This document shows positions 9,455 to 18,747 of a stretch of 64,000 bases of DNA, one piece after another. Each line of letters starts with the position of its first letter. The first letter of the stretch is position 1. This DNA comes from Hymenobacter nivis. GTDB lineage: Bacteria > Bacteroidota > Bacteroidia > Cytophagales > Hymenobacteraceae. A program made the translations under genes and the position numbers. Location of the stretch: contig NZ_CP029145.1 of NCBI RefSeq assembly GCF_003149515.1, positions 2,418,001 to 2,482,000 on the forward strand. The letters are read 5' to 3'. The notes under the pieces were generated by a model. The model was not told the DNA's origin and ran no database searches. It saw nothing but the letters and a program-made list of their open reading frames with translations.

Positions 9455-11485
9455 ATGCCCGAACACGCCCCTAACCGCCTCGCCCACGAAACCAGTCCCT
9501 ACCTGCTCCAACACGCCTACAACCCGGTGGACTGGTACCCGTGGGGCCCCGAGGCGCTGGCCCGCGCCCAAGCCGAGCAGAAGCCCATCCTAGTGAGCAT
9601 TGGCTACGCGGCCTGCCACTGGTGCCACGTGATGGAGCGCGAATCGTTTGAGCACGAGGCGGTGGCGGCCGTGATGAACACGCATTTTGTGTGCATTAAG
9701 GTGGACCGTGAGGAGCGGCCCGACGTGGACCAAGTGTACATGGACGCCCTCCACGCAATGGGCGTGCAGGGCGGCTGGCCGCTGAACGTGTTTCTGACGG
9801 CCGACGCCAAGCCGTTCTACGGCGGCACGTACTTCCCCCGGACCAGCTGGACGCAGCTATTGGTCAACATCGGCGAAGCCTACGCCGGCGAGCACCGCGA
9901 TGAATTGGAGCAGTCGGCAGCCCGGTTCATGGCCGCCATCGGGACCAGCGAGCTGGCGAAATACGGCACCACGGTGGGCGGCGGCGTGTCGGCCGACGAA
10001 TTTAAGCTGCTGCTGTACAACCTCGGGCTAAAGTTTGACCGCGAGCGGGGCGGCACCAACCGGGCCCCCAAGTTTCCGATGCCCAGCATCTGGCGGTTTT
10101 TGCTGCGTGCCCACGCCGCCACGGGCAGCGCGGAAGCGCTCAAGCAAGCCGTGCTTACGCTGCGCGAGATGGCCTGGGGCGGTATTTACGACCAAGCCCA
10201 CGGCGGCTTCGCCCGCTACTCGGTGGACGGCGAGTGGCTAGCCCCGCACTTCGAGAAAATGCTCTACGACAACGGCCAGTTGGTGAGCCTCTACAGCGAA
10301 GCCTTCCAGCTGACGGGCGAGCCGCTGTTTCGCAGCGTGGTGTACGATACCGTGGAGTTTGTACGCCTGGAGCTAACGAGCGAAGACGGCGGCTTTTTCT
10401 CGTCACTCGACGCTGACAGCGAGGGCGAGGAAGGCAAGTTCTACGTCTTCACCAAAGACGAGCTGCGCAAGATTTTGGGCCCTGAGGAGCCGTTATTTTC
10501 CGACTACTACCACTGCACGGAGGAGGGCAACTGGGAGCACGGGCGCAACATTTTGCACCGCCGCGAGTCCGACGCCGACTTTGCCGCCCACCACCACCTC
10601 ACGCCCGGGGCCCTAGCCACAGCGGTGGCCGGCTGGAAGGAAAAAATAATGGCCGTGCGCGCCGGGCGGGTACGCCCCGGCCTCGACGACAAAATCCTGA
10701 CCGGCTGGAACGCCCTTATGCTGCAGGGCCTCACCGACGCCTACCGGGCGTTTGGCGAGCCCGAATTTTTGGCGATGGCGGAGCGCAACGCGGCTTTTAT
10801 TGAAAAAAACCTGCGCCGGGGGCCCCAGCTGTGGCGCACGTTCAAGGCCGGCACGGCGCACATCGATGGCTTTCTGGAAGACTACGCGCTGGTTATTCAG
10901 GCCTACATCGGCCTGTACGAGGTAACATTTGCCGAGCAGTGGCTGCGCACGGCCGAAACCCTAGCGGAATACGCAATGGGGAATTTTTTCGACTCCGCCG
11001 AAACGCAATTTTTTTATACCGACAGCAACGCTGAGCCGCTCATTGCCCGCAAAAAAGAACTGTTCGACAACGTTATTCCCGCCTCCAACTCGGTGATGGC
11101 GCACAACCTGCGCCGCCTGGGCCGCCACCTCGACCGCGCCGATTACGTGGACCTGGCCGCCGCCATGCTGGCCCAGGTGCGCGAATTGGTGGCCAAGGAG
11201 CCACAGCACCTCGCCAACTGGGCCTCACTCTACGCCGCGCTGTTGTACCCAGGGCCCGAAATTGCCATCGTGGGCAACCAAGCCGGCGCCTTCCGCGCCG
11301 AGCTGAACCAGCAGTTTCTATTCGATACCGTGCTGGCCGGGGGCCCCAAGATGGGCAAGCTACCGCTGCTCCAGCACCGCCCGGCGCGGCCCAACCACAC
11401 CGACGTATACGTGTGCCGCAACTACGCCTGCCAAGCGCCTGTGCAAACCGTTGCCGATGCCCGAGTGACGCTGGCCGTAGTTTAG
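9455..11485 (+). CDS. Thioredoxin-domain protein with six-hairpin domain (YyaL/SPATA20 family, DUF255)
   Basis: The 676-residue product begins with a thioredoxin-like domain: [21 protein letters not shown], then CHWC at 54-57 (in [14 protein letters not shown]) and [11 protein letters not shown], all hallmarks of the YyaL/SPATA20 family. The rest, to residue 676, resembles an (alpha/alpha)6-barrel of the glycosidase/epimerase type (for example [16 protein letters not shown] and [12 protein letters not shown]). Family members are widespread, and neither a redox partner nor a sugar substrate is firmly established. There is no signal peptide, so it is probably cytoplasmic. The stop codon lies inside the left arm of a 177-base palindrome. 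Confidence 0.92.
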   Translation: MPEHAPNRLAHETSPYLLQHAYNPVDWYPWGPEALARAQAEQKPILVSIGYAACHWCHVMERESFEHEAVAAVMNTHFVCIKVDREERPDVDQVYMDALHAMGVQGGWPLNVFLTADAKPFYGGTYFPRTSWTQLLVNIGEAYAGEHRDELEQSAARFMAAIGTSELAKYGTTVGGGVSADEFKLLLYNLGLKFDRERGGTNRAPKFPMPSIWRFLLRAHAATGSAEALKQAVLTLREMAWGGIYDQAHGGFARYSVDGEWLAPHFEKMLYDNGQLVSLYSEAFQLTGEPLFRSVVYDTVEFVRLELTSEDGGFFSSLDADSEGEEGKFYVFTKDELRKILGPEEPLFSDYYHCTEEGNWEHGRNILHRRESDADFAAHHHLTPGALATAVAGWKEKIMAVRAGRVRPGLDDKILTGWNALMLQGLTDAYRAFGEPEFLAMAERNAAFIEKNLRRGPQLWRTFKAGTAHIDGFLEDYALVIQAYIGLYEVTFAEQWLRTAETLAEYAMGNFFDSAETQFFYTDSNAEPLIARKKELFDNVIPASNSVMAHNLRRLGRHLDRADYVDLAAAMLAQVRELVAKEPQHLANWASLYAALLYPGPEIAIVGNQAGAFRAELNQQFLFDTVLAGGPKMGKLPLLQHRPARPNHTDVYVCRNYACQAPVQTVADARVTLAVV

Positions 11486-11647
11486 CGCGCTACGCGCAAC
11501 TACTGGCCGACGAGTGGCGCGAGTTTGTAACTCGCAAAATTGAACGACCGACCTGTGCCACCCGCTGGGCCGCTACGCGGCCGCGCGTCGCAAACTCACC
11601 CCGTTTGCCGGCTTGCAGTTACGCGCTTTACGCTAAACTACGGCCAG
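11471..11647. repeat. Long imperfect palindrome overlapping the 3' end of the DUF255 gene
   Basis: The left arm 11471-11500 and right arm 11618-11647 are reverse complements, with the outer 17 bases exact (CTGGCCGTAGTTTAGCG against its complement). Smaller self-complementary pieces (GAGTTTG/CAAACTC, GCGAGTT/AACTCGC) nest inside. The left arm includes the last codons and stop of the preceding gene. Probably a mobile or amplified palindromic element; it could also act as a terminator structure. Confidence 0.6.
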
Positions 11648-11690
11648 CGCCGGCGCGTTATCTTTACTATTCGCCTACTCTGCCGCCGTT

Positions 11691-14234
11691 TTGACTTTAG
11701 CGCTTGATTTTATTTCGCCGACCCCGGCCAGCGCGCCCGACCGGGTGACGCTGTTCGTGGACGTGATTTTGCCCCTGCCGCTGCCCCGGCTCTACACCTA
11801 CCGCGTACCGTTTGAGCTGAACGACAACGTGGTGATTGGGGGCCGCGTCATCGTACAGTTTGGAGCCAAGAAGACGCTGAGCTGCATTGTGGCCGCCGTG
11901 CACGAAACGCCGCCGGCCAACTACCAGGCCAAGTACATCCTCGAATTTATTGATGACGCGCCCGTCGTCACGCAGCCACAACTGAAGCTATTTCGCTGGA
12001 TGGCTGACTATTACCTCTGCACGCTGGGCGAGGTCATCAACGCCGCGCTACCGGCCGCGCTCAAACTCAGCTCTGAGTCGCGCATCCAGCTGCACCCAGG
12101 CTTTGCGCGCGAAGACAACGAGTACCCGCTCACGCCGCAGGAAGGAATAATCGTCGACGCGCTGGGCACAGTGAGCGACGGCAAGGCCCTGACCTTCACC
12201 GAAGTGGGCGACCTGCTGGGCATCGCCTCGTTCCACAAGGTCATCAAGTCCTTGATGCACAAGGACGTGATTTTCCTTTTTGAGCATACCGCTGATAAGT
12301 ACGCGCCCAAGGTGCTGAAAAAGGTGCGCCTGGCCCACCGCTACGTGAGCGCGGGGGCCCTGGAGGAACTATTCAACGTGCTGGGCAGCAAGCCCAAGCA
12401 GCTCGATGCGCTGCTGCACTACTTGCAGCGCGTGCCGGTGGTGCAAAACGAACACGCCAACCACGCGGGCCTCGAAAAAGCGGCCCTTACCAGCAGCCCG
12501 CGGCTATCGGCCTCGGCCGTGAACACGCTGATTAAGAACGGCGTACTGGAGCAGTTCGACCAAATTGTGTCGCGCTTTCCGATGGACGACGGCACGGCCA
12601 CTCAGCCCAATTTCGACCTCACCGCGGCCCAGCTCGCGGCGCGCGACGAGATTATGACGCACTTTGGAGCCCGCGACATTGCCCTGCTGCACGGCGTGAC
12701 GGGCTCGGGCAAGACCGAGATTTACATCGACCTGATTCAGCAGGCGCTGGCGGGCGGCGGGCAGGTGCTGTACCTGCTACCCGAAATTGCCCTCACGGCC
12801 CAGATTGTGACCCGGCTGCTGCGCGTGTTTGGGGCCCGACTGGGCGTGTACCACTCCAAATTTTCGGATAACGAGCGGGTGGAGGTGTGGAACGGCGTGC
12901 TCGGCGGACGCTTCCAGGTGGTGGTGGGCGTGCGCTCGGCGGTGTTTTTGCCGTTCGACAACCTTGCGCTCATCATCGTCGACGAAGAGCACGAGTCGAG
13001 CTACAAGCAGTACGACCCCGCCCCGCGCTACAACGCCCGCGAGGTGGCCTTGATGATGGGCAGCTTCCAGGGGGCCAAGGTACTGCTGGGCTCGGCCACG
13101 CCGGCCGTCGAAACCTATTACCAGGCGCGCCAGGGCCGCTACGGGCTCGTCACGCTCAGCAAGCGCTTTGGCGAGGCCGGCATGCCCGACGTGGAGCTGG
13201 TGGACACCCGCAAGGCCCGCGAGCAGAAGACGATGCACAACCACTTCTCGGCCGAGCTACTGGGCGAAATCGAACGAAAACTAGGGGCCCAGGAGCAGGT
13301 CATTTTGTTCCAGAACCGGCGCGGCTACTCGCCCGTGGTGGCCTGCGACGACTGTGGCTGGATTCCGAAGTGCGCGAACTGCGCCGTGAGCCTGAGCTAC
13401 CACAAGCACAGCCACGAGCTGCGCTGCCACTACTGCGGCTACCACGAAAGCATGGTGGTCAAGTGCCCCGCCTGCGGCTCGCGGGCCGTGAAAACGGTGG
13501 GCTTCGGCACCGAAAAGATTGAGGACGACCTCAAAATAATGCTACCCCAGGCCAACGTGCAGCGCATGGACCTGGACACAACGCGGGCCAAAAACTCGTA
13601 CCAGCAAATCATTTCCGACTTCGAAAAGCAGAACACCAACGTACTGGTGGGTACCCAAATGGTGACCAAGGGCCTCGATTTCGCCAACGTGAGCCTGGTG
13701 GGCATCATCAACGCCGACAGCATCATCCACTACCCCGATTTCAGGGCCCACGAGCGGGCCTACCAGATGTTTGTGCAGGTGAGCGGCCGGGCCGGGCGCA
13801 AGGGCAAAAAAGGTAAGGTGCTGATTCAGACCGCCGACCCCACGCAGGTCATCTTCGACAAGGTGATGCGCAACGACTACGAGGAGTTTTACAACTACGA
13901 AATTACGCAGCGCCACGAGCACGGCTACCCGCCCTTCACCCGCATCATCAAGATGACGGTGAAGCACGTGGAGCAGGGCGTGGGCGAAAAGGCGGCCATT
14001 CTGCTCGCGCAAGAGCTGGTGGAGCGCCTGGGCGCGGGCGCCGTGCTGGGCCCCGAGGCGCCCTATATTTTCCGCATCCGCAATTTTTTCTTGCAGGAAA
14101 TCACCATCAAGCTGGAGCGCGCCCACACTGTGCTGCGCCACGCCAAGGAGCAAATCGGCGCGGCCATGGACGTGGTACGCGACCAGAAAGAGTTCAAGCA
14201 AGCCCGCCTAGTGGCCGACGTAGATCCCATGTAA
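11691..14234 (+). CDS. priA: Primosomal replication protein PriA (replication-restart helicase)
   Basis: The 847-residue DNA helicase carries the N-terminal DNA-binding block FVDVILPLPLPRLYTYRVP, Walker A HGVTGSGKTE near residue 335, DEEH box IIVDEEHESSYKQYDPAPRYNARE near 430, and the zinc region with paired cysteines (CDDCGWIPKCANC, CHYCGYH, CPACGS) around 550-600. PriA reloads the replisome at stalled forks. The frame opens with TTG at 11691, and no in-frame ATG lies before the conserved N-terminus; a GTG about 50 bases later is an alternative start. The gene converges on the lipoprotein gene at 14318, and the two share a perfect palindromic terminator. Confidence 0.95.
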   Translation: MTLALDFISPTPASAPDRVTLFVDVILPLPLPRLYTYRVPFELNDNVVIGGRVIVQFGAKKTLSCIVAAVHETPPANYQAKYILEFIDDAPVVTQPQLKLFRWMADYYLCTLGEVINAALPAALKLSSESRIQLHPGFAREDNEYPLTPQEGIIVDALGTVSDGKALTFTEVGDLLGIASFHKVIKSLMHKDVIFLFEHTADKYAPKVLKKVRLAHRYVSAGALEELFNVLGSKPKQLDALLHYLQRVPVVQNEHANHAGLEKAALTSSPRLSASAVNTLIKNGVLEQFDQIVSRFPMDDGTATQPNFDLTAAQLAARDEIMTHFGARDIALLHGVTGSGKTEIYIDLIQQALAGGGQVLYLLPEIALTAQIVTRLLRVFGARLGVYHSKFSDNERVEVWNGVLGGRFQVVVGVRSAVFLPFDNLALIIVDEEHESSYKQYDPAPRYNAREVALMMGSFQGAKVLLGSATPAVETYYQARQGRYGLVTLSKRFGEAGMPDVELVDTRKAREQKTMHNHFSAELLGEIERKLGAQEQVILFQNRRGYSPVVACDDCGWIPKCANCAVSLSYHKHSHELRCHYCGYHESMVVKCPACGSRAVKTVGFGTEKIEDDLKIMLPQANVQRMDLDTTRAKNSYQQIISDFEKQNTNVLVGTQMVTKGLDFANVSLVGIINADSIIHYPDFRAHERAYQMFVQVSGRAGRKGKKGKVLIQTADPTQVIFDKVMRNDYEEFYNYEITQRHEHGYPPFTRIIKMTVKHVEQGVGEKAAILLAQELVERLGAGAVLGPEAPYIFRIRNFFLQEITIKLERAHTVLRHAKEQIGAAMDVVRDQKEFKQARLVADVDPM

Positions 14235-14240
14235 CCAATT

Positions 14241-14300
14241 CATTAACTCAAAATTAGAGCCCCTGGCTGAATAGCCAGGGGCTCTAATTTTGAGTTAATG
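14241..14300. terminator. Bidirectional terminator, perfect 28-bp inverted repeat
   Basis: Arms 14241-14268 and 14273-14300 are exact reverse complements with a 4-base loop. The GC core (AGAGCCCCTGGCT) is flanked by A/T-rich outer pairs that supply a U-rich tail on both strands. It serves the convergent priA and the gene at 14318. Confidence 0.88.
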
Positions 14301-14317
14301 ATCAACTAGCCTACGGC

Positions 14318-14887
14318 CTACGCTTGGTCAAGCAGCCAGAGCACGATGAATACCAAGCCGATGACGGCGAGAATAGCGCCAATCACACCGAAAATCCCGC
14401 TGATGCCGGCGAACAACGATACGATCAAGCCCACCAGCAGAAAGATCAAACCCGTACGCAGGTTGCCATCGATGCGCGCCGTGGAGGCAGTGCTGCTACC
14501 GTCTTTGGCTTGCATCCTGGCGGTAATCTTGTCCAGTTTTTTCATCACTTTCTTGGCCATCATGCGCTGCACCAGCGTAGGCTTGGGGACCGCAACTACG
14601 GCGGTGGCCGCAGCGGCCGACGGCGTAGCCAGGGCCTGGGGGGCCACGGCTTGGGGCGCGGCGGGCGCCACAGCGGCTACGGGCGCTACCAAAGCAGGAA
14701 TGGGAGCCTCTATCGGGGCGGCAACTACGGCGGCGGGGGCAGCGGCCACGTGGCGGTGCGTAGCCTCGCCGTAATACGTCGACGTTTTGGGGAGCATGGC
14801 GTACTCAGCGCGGTTGCAGCTGCCCAGGGCGAGGGCGCAACCGGCCACGGCCAGCAAGCGAGCGAAGGGAGAGGAGAGTTTTTTCAT
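14318..14887 (-). CDS. Lipoprotein with Ala/Pro/Val-rich linker and two C-terminal membrane helices
   Basis: The 189-residue protein has a lipoprotein signal (lipobox LGSC, Cys24), about 80 residues of Ala/Pro/Val-rich linker, a basic helix (MAKKVMKKLDKITARMQ) and two hydrophobic segments near residues 144-160 and 162-185 separated by a short turn. The C-terminal part resembles small YqaE/PMP3-like or glycine-zipper membrane pieces often seen behind lipoprotein signals in Hymenobacteraceae. No function is known. It converges on priA and diverges from the methyltransferase gene at 15118 across 230 bases. Confidence 0.72.
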   Translation of the reverse strand: MKKLSSPFARLLAVAGCALALGSCNRAEYAMLPKTSTYYGEATHRHVAAAPAAVVAAPIEAPIPALVAPVAAVAPAAPQAVAPQALATPSAAAATAVVAVPKPTLVQRMMAKKVMKKLDKITARMQAKDGSSTASTARIDGNLRTGLIFLLVGLIVSLFAGISGIFGVIGAILAVIGLVFIVLWLLDQA

Positions 14888-15117
14888 AAAGGGTAGTAGG
14901 AGTAAAATGAAAAACGATTTGTGGCGTTCTACGAGTAAAAGTAGGTACCGTTGTATGCGTCGATGGTTTTCTTACATTATTTTTTTTGGAATTAGAGCCC
15001 CGAGTAATTGCCAAACCGGGCCCCGTTTTTGCCTGCTTAACCTCAGCATTAACCCAATGCGCCAAACGGGACGGCCCAGTTTGCTGTTAAGCCCGGCGCG
15101 ATTAGCTGCTCCTTCTT

Positions 15118-15909
15118 ATGCGTAAATATTCTGTGATTTGGTTGCTCGGCCCGGCGGCAGGGGCCCTCTTGGCCGCTTGTGCCCAGATGCCCACCGAAAC
15201 CGCCACCACTGGCCGCGTAGGGGCCCTGGCGGCGCTATCTCCCGCCCCGCCCCTGCCCGACACCAGCGGCTACGAGCTGGCCCCGCCCCGCGACCCCAAC
15301 GGCATCGGCAAGTACTATCTAGGCCGCCAGATTGCCCACGTGATGGGCCACGAAGGCGCCGACTGGCTGGAACGCAGTGACCGCAGCCATGAGGAAGGCA
15401 CCGACTTGCTTCTCAAAGAGTTGCAGCTAAAGCCCACCGACGTAGTGGCCGACATCGGGGCCGGCACGGGCTACTTTTCGTTTCGGATAGCCCGGCTGGT
15501 ACCCCAAGGCCAGGTGCTGGCCGTTGACATTCAGCCCGAGATGGTTGCCGAGCTGACCGCCAACAAGGCCAAAAACCACCTCGCCAACGTGCGCCCCGTG
15601 CTAGGTGCGGCCGACAACCCTAACCTGCCCGCCGGCGCCGTGGACCTGGTACTAATCGTGGACGCCTACCACGAGTTCGACTACCCACGCGAAATGGGCA
15701 GGGCCATCCGGCAGGCCCTGCGCCCCGGCACCGGCCGCCTGGCCCTGGTGGAGTACCGCGCCGAGGACCCTAACGTGCCCATCAAGCGCATTCACAAAAT
15801 GGACGTGGCCCAGGCGCGTAAGGAAATGGCCGCCGTGGGCCTGGAATTTGCCGGCGCCATCGAATCCCTGCCCCAGCAGCACCTGCTGCTGTTTCGCCGG
15901 CCCAAGTAG
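15118..15909 (+). CDS. Class I SAM methyltransferase-like protein with lipoprotein signal
   Basis: The 263-residue product opens with a lipoprotein-type signal, WLLGPAAGALLAAC, with Cys21 in an LAAC box. A Rossmann methyltransferase domain follows: motif I VVADIGAGTGYFS, AVDIQPEMV, an acidic post-motif and DAYHEFDYPREM. This combination is odd, because S-adenosylmethionine is made in the cytoplasm while the signal predicts an envelope location. Similar exported methyltransferase-like proteins exist in other Gram-negatives, and their substrate is unknown. A shorter cytoplasmic form would need a start after Cys21, but no good ATG precedes the domain except at YLGRQIAHVMGHE, which is too late. 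Confidence 0.8.
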   Translation: MRKYSVIWLLGPAAGALLAACAQMPTETATTGRVGALAALSPAPPLPDTSGYELAPPRDPNGIGKYYLGRQIAHVMGHEGADWLERSDRSHEEGTDLLLKELQLKPTDVVADIGAGTGYFSFRIARLVPQGQVLAVDIQPEMVAELTANKAKNHLANVRPVLGAADNPNLPAGAVDLVLIVDAYHEFDYPREMGRAIRQALRPGTGRLALVEYRAEDPNVPIKRIHKMDVAQARKEMAAVGLEFAGAIESLPQQHLLLFRRPK

Positions 15910-15935
15910 AACGAGCTGGAGAATCCAGGGCCCTG

Positions 15936-16050
15936 GCTGCTGGCTTTTCGCCAGCTGTCCGGTAATCGCTGAACCGCTGCACCCCTGGGGCCCCTAACTG
16001 CCCGCAAACCACCGCGACGATTACCGGGCAGCCGGCGAAAAGCCGGTAGC
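15936..16050. repeat. Inverted repeat between the methyltransferase gene and queA
   Basis: 33-base arms at 15936-15968 and 16018-16050 are reverse complements with four mismatches around a 49-base spacer; each arm itself contains a small hairpin (GGCTTTTCGCC type). Overall length is 115 bases. It could terminate the upstream gene or be a small non-autonomous palindromic element. Confidence 0.6.
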
Positions 16051-16078
16051 CCGGCCCCAAACCGCTTCCTTTGGACCT

Positions 16079-17341
16079 ATGAACCCGCTTACAGACCAGC
16101 CGACGGACCCGCGCCAGCTCGCCATCCAAGACTTTGTGTACGATTTACCGCCCGGGCGCATTGCCCCGGAGCCCCTGCCCGACCGGGCCGCCAGCCGCCT
16201 GCTGGTGAACCGGGGCGGCGTTATTGAGGACCGCATCTTCCGCGACTTGCCCGGCGAGCTGCCCGCCGGGGCCCTACTGGTCTTTAACGACACCAAAGTG
16301 GTACGGGCGCGGCTGCTGGCCCACCGCCCCACCGGCGGGGCTGTGGAGCTGTTTTGCCTGGAGCCCGTGGCGCCGCACCGGGCCCTGGAACCCGCTCTGG
16401 CCCAGATGGGAGCCTGCACCTGGCGCTGCCTGGTGGGCAACGGCCGCCGCTGGAAAGAGGGCCCCGTGGCCGTAGAATTCATCGCCCCTGACGGCCAGCC
16501 CGCCACCCTGTGGGCTACCCGCCAGGCCCGCGAGTCCGGCGGCACGGCCCTCATCAACTTTCGCTGGGCGCCCGGGGCCCTCACCTTTGCCGAGGTGCTG
16601 CAAGGCGCCGGCCGCCTGCCGCTGCCGCCCTACCTGGGCCGCCCCGACACCGACGCCGACGCCGTGCGCTACCAAACCGTGTACGCCGCCCACGAGGGCG
16701 CCGTGGCCGCCCCCACCGCCGGCCTGCACTTTACGCCCGAACTGCTGGCCGAGCTGCAAGCCCAAGGCTTCGAAACGGCGCATGTCACGCTGCACGTGGG
16801 CGCCGGCACCTTCCAGCCCGTGAAGGCCACCCGCATGGCCGAGCACCCCATGCACACCGAGCCGCTGCTCGTGACGGCCGCGCTGCTGCGCCAGTTGCTA
16901 GCCCACCGGCCGCGGCCGGTCATTGCCGTGGGCACCACCAGCCTGCGCACTCTCGAAAGCCTTTACTGGTTGGGCGCCGCCCTGGCCACGGGGGAGGCCG
17001 CCGGCCCGGCGCTGGCCGTGGGCCAGTGGCAGCCTTATGAGAACGCCGCTGATGTGTCCGTCGAGGCGGCCCTGGGGGCCCTGCTGCGCCACCTCGAAGC
17101 CAGCGGCACCAACACGCTCCAGGCCAGCACCCGGCTGCTCATCGGGCCCGGCTACCGCTTCCGGCTGGTGCAGGGGCTCATCACCAATTTCCACCAGCCC
17201 GAAAGCACCTTGCTGCTGCTGGTAGCCGCCCTACTGGGCCCCGGCTGGCGCGCCGTGTACGACCACGCCCTGGCCCACGGCTACCGGTTTCTGAGCTACG
17301 GCGACAGCTCGCTGCTGCTGCCGGGGCAGGATCGGATTTAA
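16079..17341 (+). CDS. queA: tRNA preQ1(34) S-adenosylmethionine ribosyltransferase-isomerase QueA
   Basis: The 420-residue enzyme transfers the ribosyl part of S-adenosylmethionine to preQ1 in tRNA, giving epoxyqueuosine. Visible blocks are FVYDLPPGRIAPEPLPDRA at the start, LVFNDTKVVRARL, ETVYAAHEGAVAAPTAGLHF-type sequence (here QTVYAAHEGAVAAPTAGLHF), TLHVGAGTFQPVK, AVGTTSLRTLES and LITNFHQPESTLLLLVAAL. The length is slightly above the proteobacterial enzyme, as is usual in this phylum. It starts at ATG 16079, 28 bases after an inverted repeat. Confidence 0.95.
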   Translation: MNPLTDQPTDPRQLAIQDFVYDLPPGRIAPEPLPDRAASRLLVNRGGVIEDRIFRDLPGELPAGALLVFNDTKVVRARLLAHRPTGGAVELFCLEPVAPHRALEPALAQMGACTWRCLVGNGRRWKEGPVAVEFIAPDGQPATLWATRQARESGGTALINFRWAPGALTFAEVLQGAGRLPLPPYLGRPDTDADAVRYQTVYAAHEGAVAAPTAGLHFTPELLAELQAQGFETAHVTLHVGAGTFQPVKATRMAEHPMHTEPLLVTAALLRQLLAHRPRPVIAVGTTSLRTLESLYWLGAALATGEAAGPALAVGQWQPYENAADVSVEAALGALLRHLEASGTNTLQASTRLLIGPGYRFRLVQGLITNFHQPESTLLLLVAALLGPGWRAVYDHALAHGYRFLSYGDSSLLLPGQDRI

Positions 17342-17443
17342 ACCCTATTTATTGCTGTTTTATTGCTCTGGCACGCTCCTTGCGAATAACTTTTATACAC
17401 CGGGGGCGTACAAAGCTCCGTCACAATTTTTATACTCCCAATC

Positions 17444-17752
17444 ATGAAAAAAGCACTTCTGTTGCTCGCCAGCTTCGCCTTTACCACTGCCGCCTTCGCC
17501 CAAACCACGCCCACCACCGAAGTGAAAGTGCGTGACAACGGCACGGAAAAAACGGTGACCACGACCGGCAAAACCAATGTGGGCCAGGCCATCGAAAACA
17601 CGACCGACGCCGCTGGCAACCTCGTTAGAAAAGGTGCCAAAGCCGTGGAAAGAAGCACTAAAAAGGTCGCCCGTAAGACGAAAAAAAACAGCCTGAAAGC
17701 CAGCCGTAAACTCAAAAAGAGCACGGCCAAGATGGAGAAGAACAGCCAATAG
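17444..17752 (+). CDS. Small secreted protein with Lys-rich tail
   Basis: The 102-residue product has a clear signal peptide (MKKALLLLASFAFTTAAFAQ) and a mature part of about 80 residues: a Thr/Val-rich first third, a short helix (VGQAIENTTDAAGNLVRKGA) and a very basic end rich in KK, RK and KS. No family was recognised. The charge pattern suggests binding to nucleic acid, lipopolysaccharide or membrane surfaces, but this is inference. It stands alone, with a terminator at 17771. Confidence 0.75.
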   Translation: MKKALLLLASFAFTTAAFAQTTPTTEVKVRDNGTEKTVTTTGKTNVGQAIENTTDAAGNLVRKGAKAVERSTKKVARKTKKNSLKASRKLKKSTAKMEKNSQ

Positions 17753-17770
17753 CTCCACTCATTTCCCAAC

Positions 17771-17804
17771 AAAAAGAGCCCCGGAGCAATCCAGGGCTCT
17801 TTTT
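17771..17804 (+). terminator. Intrinsic terminator
   Basis: AAAAAGAGCCC (17771-17781) and GGGCTCTTTTT (17794-17804) pair perfectly with a 12-base loop. The symmetry lets it serve both the upstream secreted protein and the convergent gene at 17827. Confidence 0.85.
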
Positions 17805-17826
17805 ATTGGGGCCCGCTGCGGGGCCC

Positions 17827-18072
17827 CTACGCGCCCGGCGTGGGCTTTTCGCGCACCTCGTGCAATACTTTTTCTACCACGCCGCGGCCGAACAGGCTGA
17901 CGCCGGCGTTCAGCACGACGAGGGCGGCGGTACCGGCGGCCACCCACTGCAGGGCGGGGGCCCGGCGGTCCTTCAGGGCCCCGGCCCAGTGCACCATGCT
18001 GGCCCCGGCCCCGATGACGGCCAGCCCGGCGGGCGCAAACAGCAACCATTTTTTCTTGTGCGTCATGGCCAT
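17827..18072 (-). CDS. Small two-helix membrane protein, unknown
   Basis: From ATG 18072 (or the ATG two codons later, 18066) the 81-residue product begins MAMTHKKKW. It has two hydrophobic helices, LLFAPAGLAVIGAGASMVHW and WVAAGTAALVVLNAGVSLFG, joined by a charged turn KDRRAP, and ends REKPTPGA. No family was recognised. The frame remains open far upstream of this start, but that part overlaps the opposite-strand gene at 18184 and lacks coding character. It diverges from that gene across about 110 bases. Confidence 0.65.
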   Translation of the reverse strand: MAMTHKKKWLLFAPAGLAVIGAGASMVHWAGALKDRRAPALQWVAAGTAALVVLNAGVSLFGRGVVEKVLHEVREKPTPGA

Positions 18073-18183
18073 GCGGCAAGGGTGAGGGGGAAAGCCGGGG
18101 CCCGTCCGCCGCGTAACTTTCGGCGCGAAGGTAGCGCGCCTGCCTTCGTTTGCCCACGGCCCCGGGCCGTGTTTTCCGCCCCC

Positions 18184-18651
18184 ATGTCGCCCTACGAACA
18201 ACTCCTGCACCTCGCCTTCGCCACCCCGGCCGAGGCCGCCCAGTACCTCACCCCCACCGCCCGCGGGGCCCACGACCAGTTTCGGTCTGCCGCGCCGCCC
18301 GACCAGTCGTTTCGCTTCGAGCAGCTGCGCCTGGGCCTGGCTATGAGCCTGCTGAAACTGCTGGCCGACCTCGGCGACCACGAGGAGAGCCGCCGGGCCC
18401 TGGCCGTGCTGCACCGGGCCCTGGAGCAAAGCCGCTCGCCGCAGGACATCGACCGCATCATCGGCCGCGAAGCCCAGCTGTTCGACCAGCTCTACGACAA
18501 CCTCTACGTGAACGAGCAGGGCGAGGAATTGCTCAACCTCTTCGGCCGCACCCTGGACGCCGACACGCCCCACTTGCTCGCCGAAATTGCCCGCGAAGGC
18601 ATGGACCTGGCCCGCAACCTCGACTTTGAGGCCGACGCGGACGACGAATGA
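18184..18651 (+). CDS. Helical protein of unknown function
   Basis: The 155-residue product starts MSPYEQLLHLAFATPAEAAQ. It is predominantly alpha-helical by composition, with leucine-rich amphipathic stretches (RLGLAMSLLKLLADLGDHEE and VLHRALEQSRSPQDIDRII), and ends in an acidic tail EADADDE. No signal peptide or membrane segment is present, so it should be cytoplasmic. No family was recognised. GC-rich third positions match its neighbours. The ATG at 18184 follows a GC-rich leader carrying TAACTTTCGG, a possible promoter -7 variant. Confidence 0.72.
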   Translation: MSPYEQLLHLAFATPAEAAQYLTPTARGAHDQFRSAAPPDQSFRFEQLRLGLAMSLLKLLADLGDHEESRRALAVLHRALEQSRSPQDIDRIIGREAQLFDQLYDNLYVNEQGEELLNLFGRTLDADTPHLLAEIAREGMDLARNLDFEADADDE

Positions 18652-18747
18652 ATTGCGGGAATTAATTGTTAAATACTAACGGCTTCCGGCCCGGGCGCTT
18701 TTGAATGCCCGCGCGCCGGTGGGCCCCCAAATTTCTCTACCCAACCC

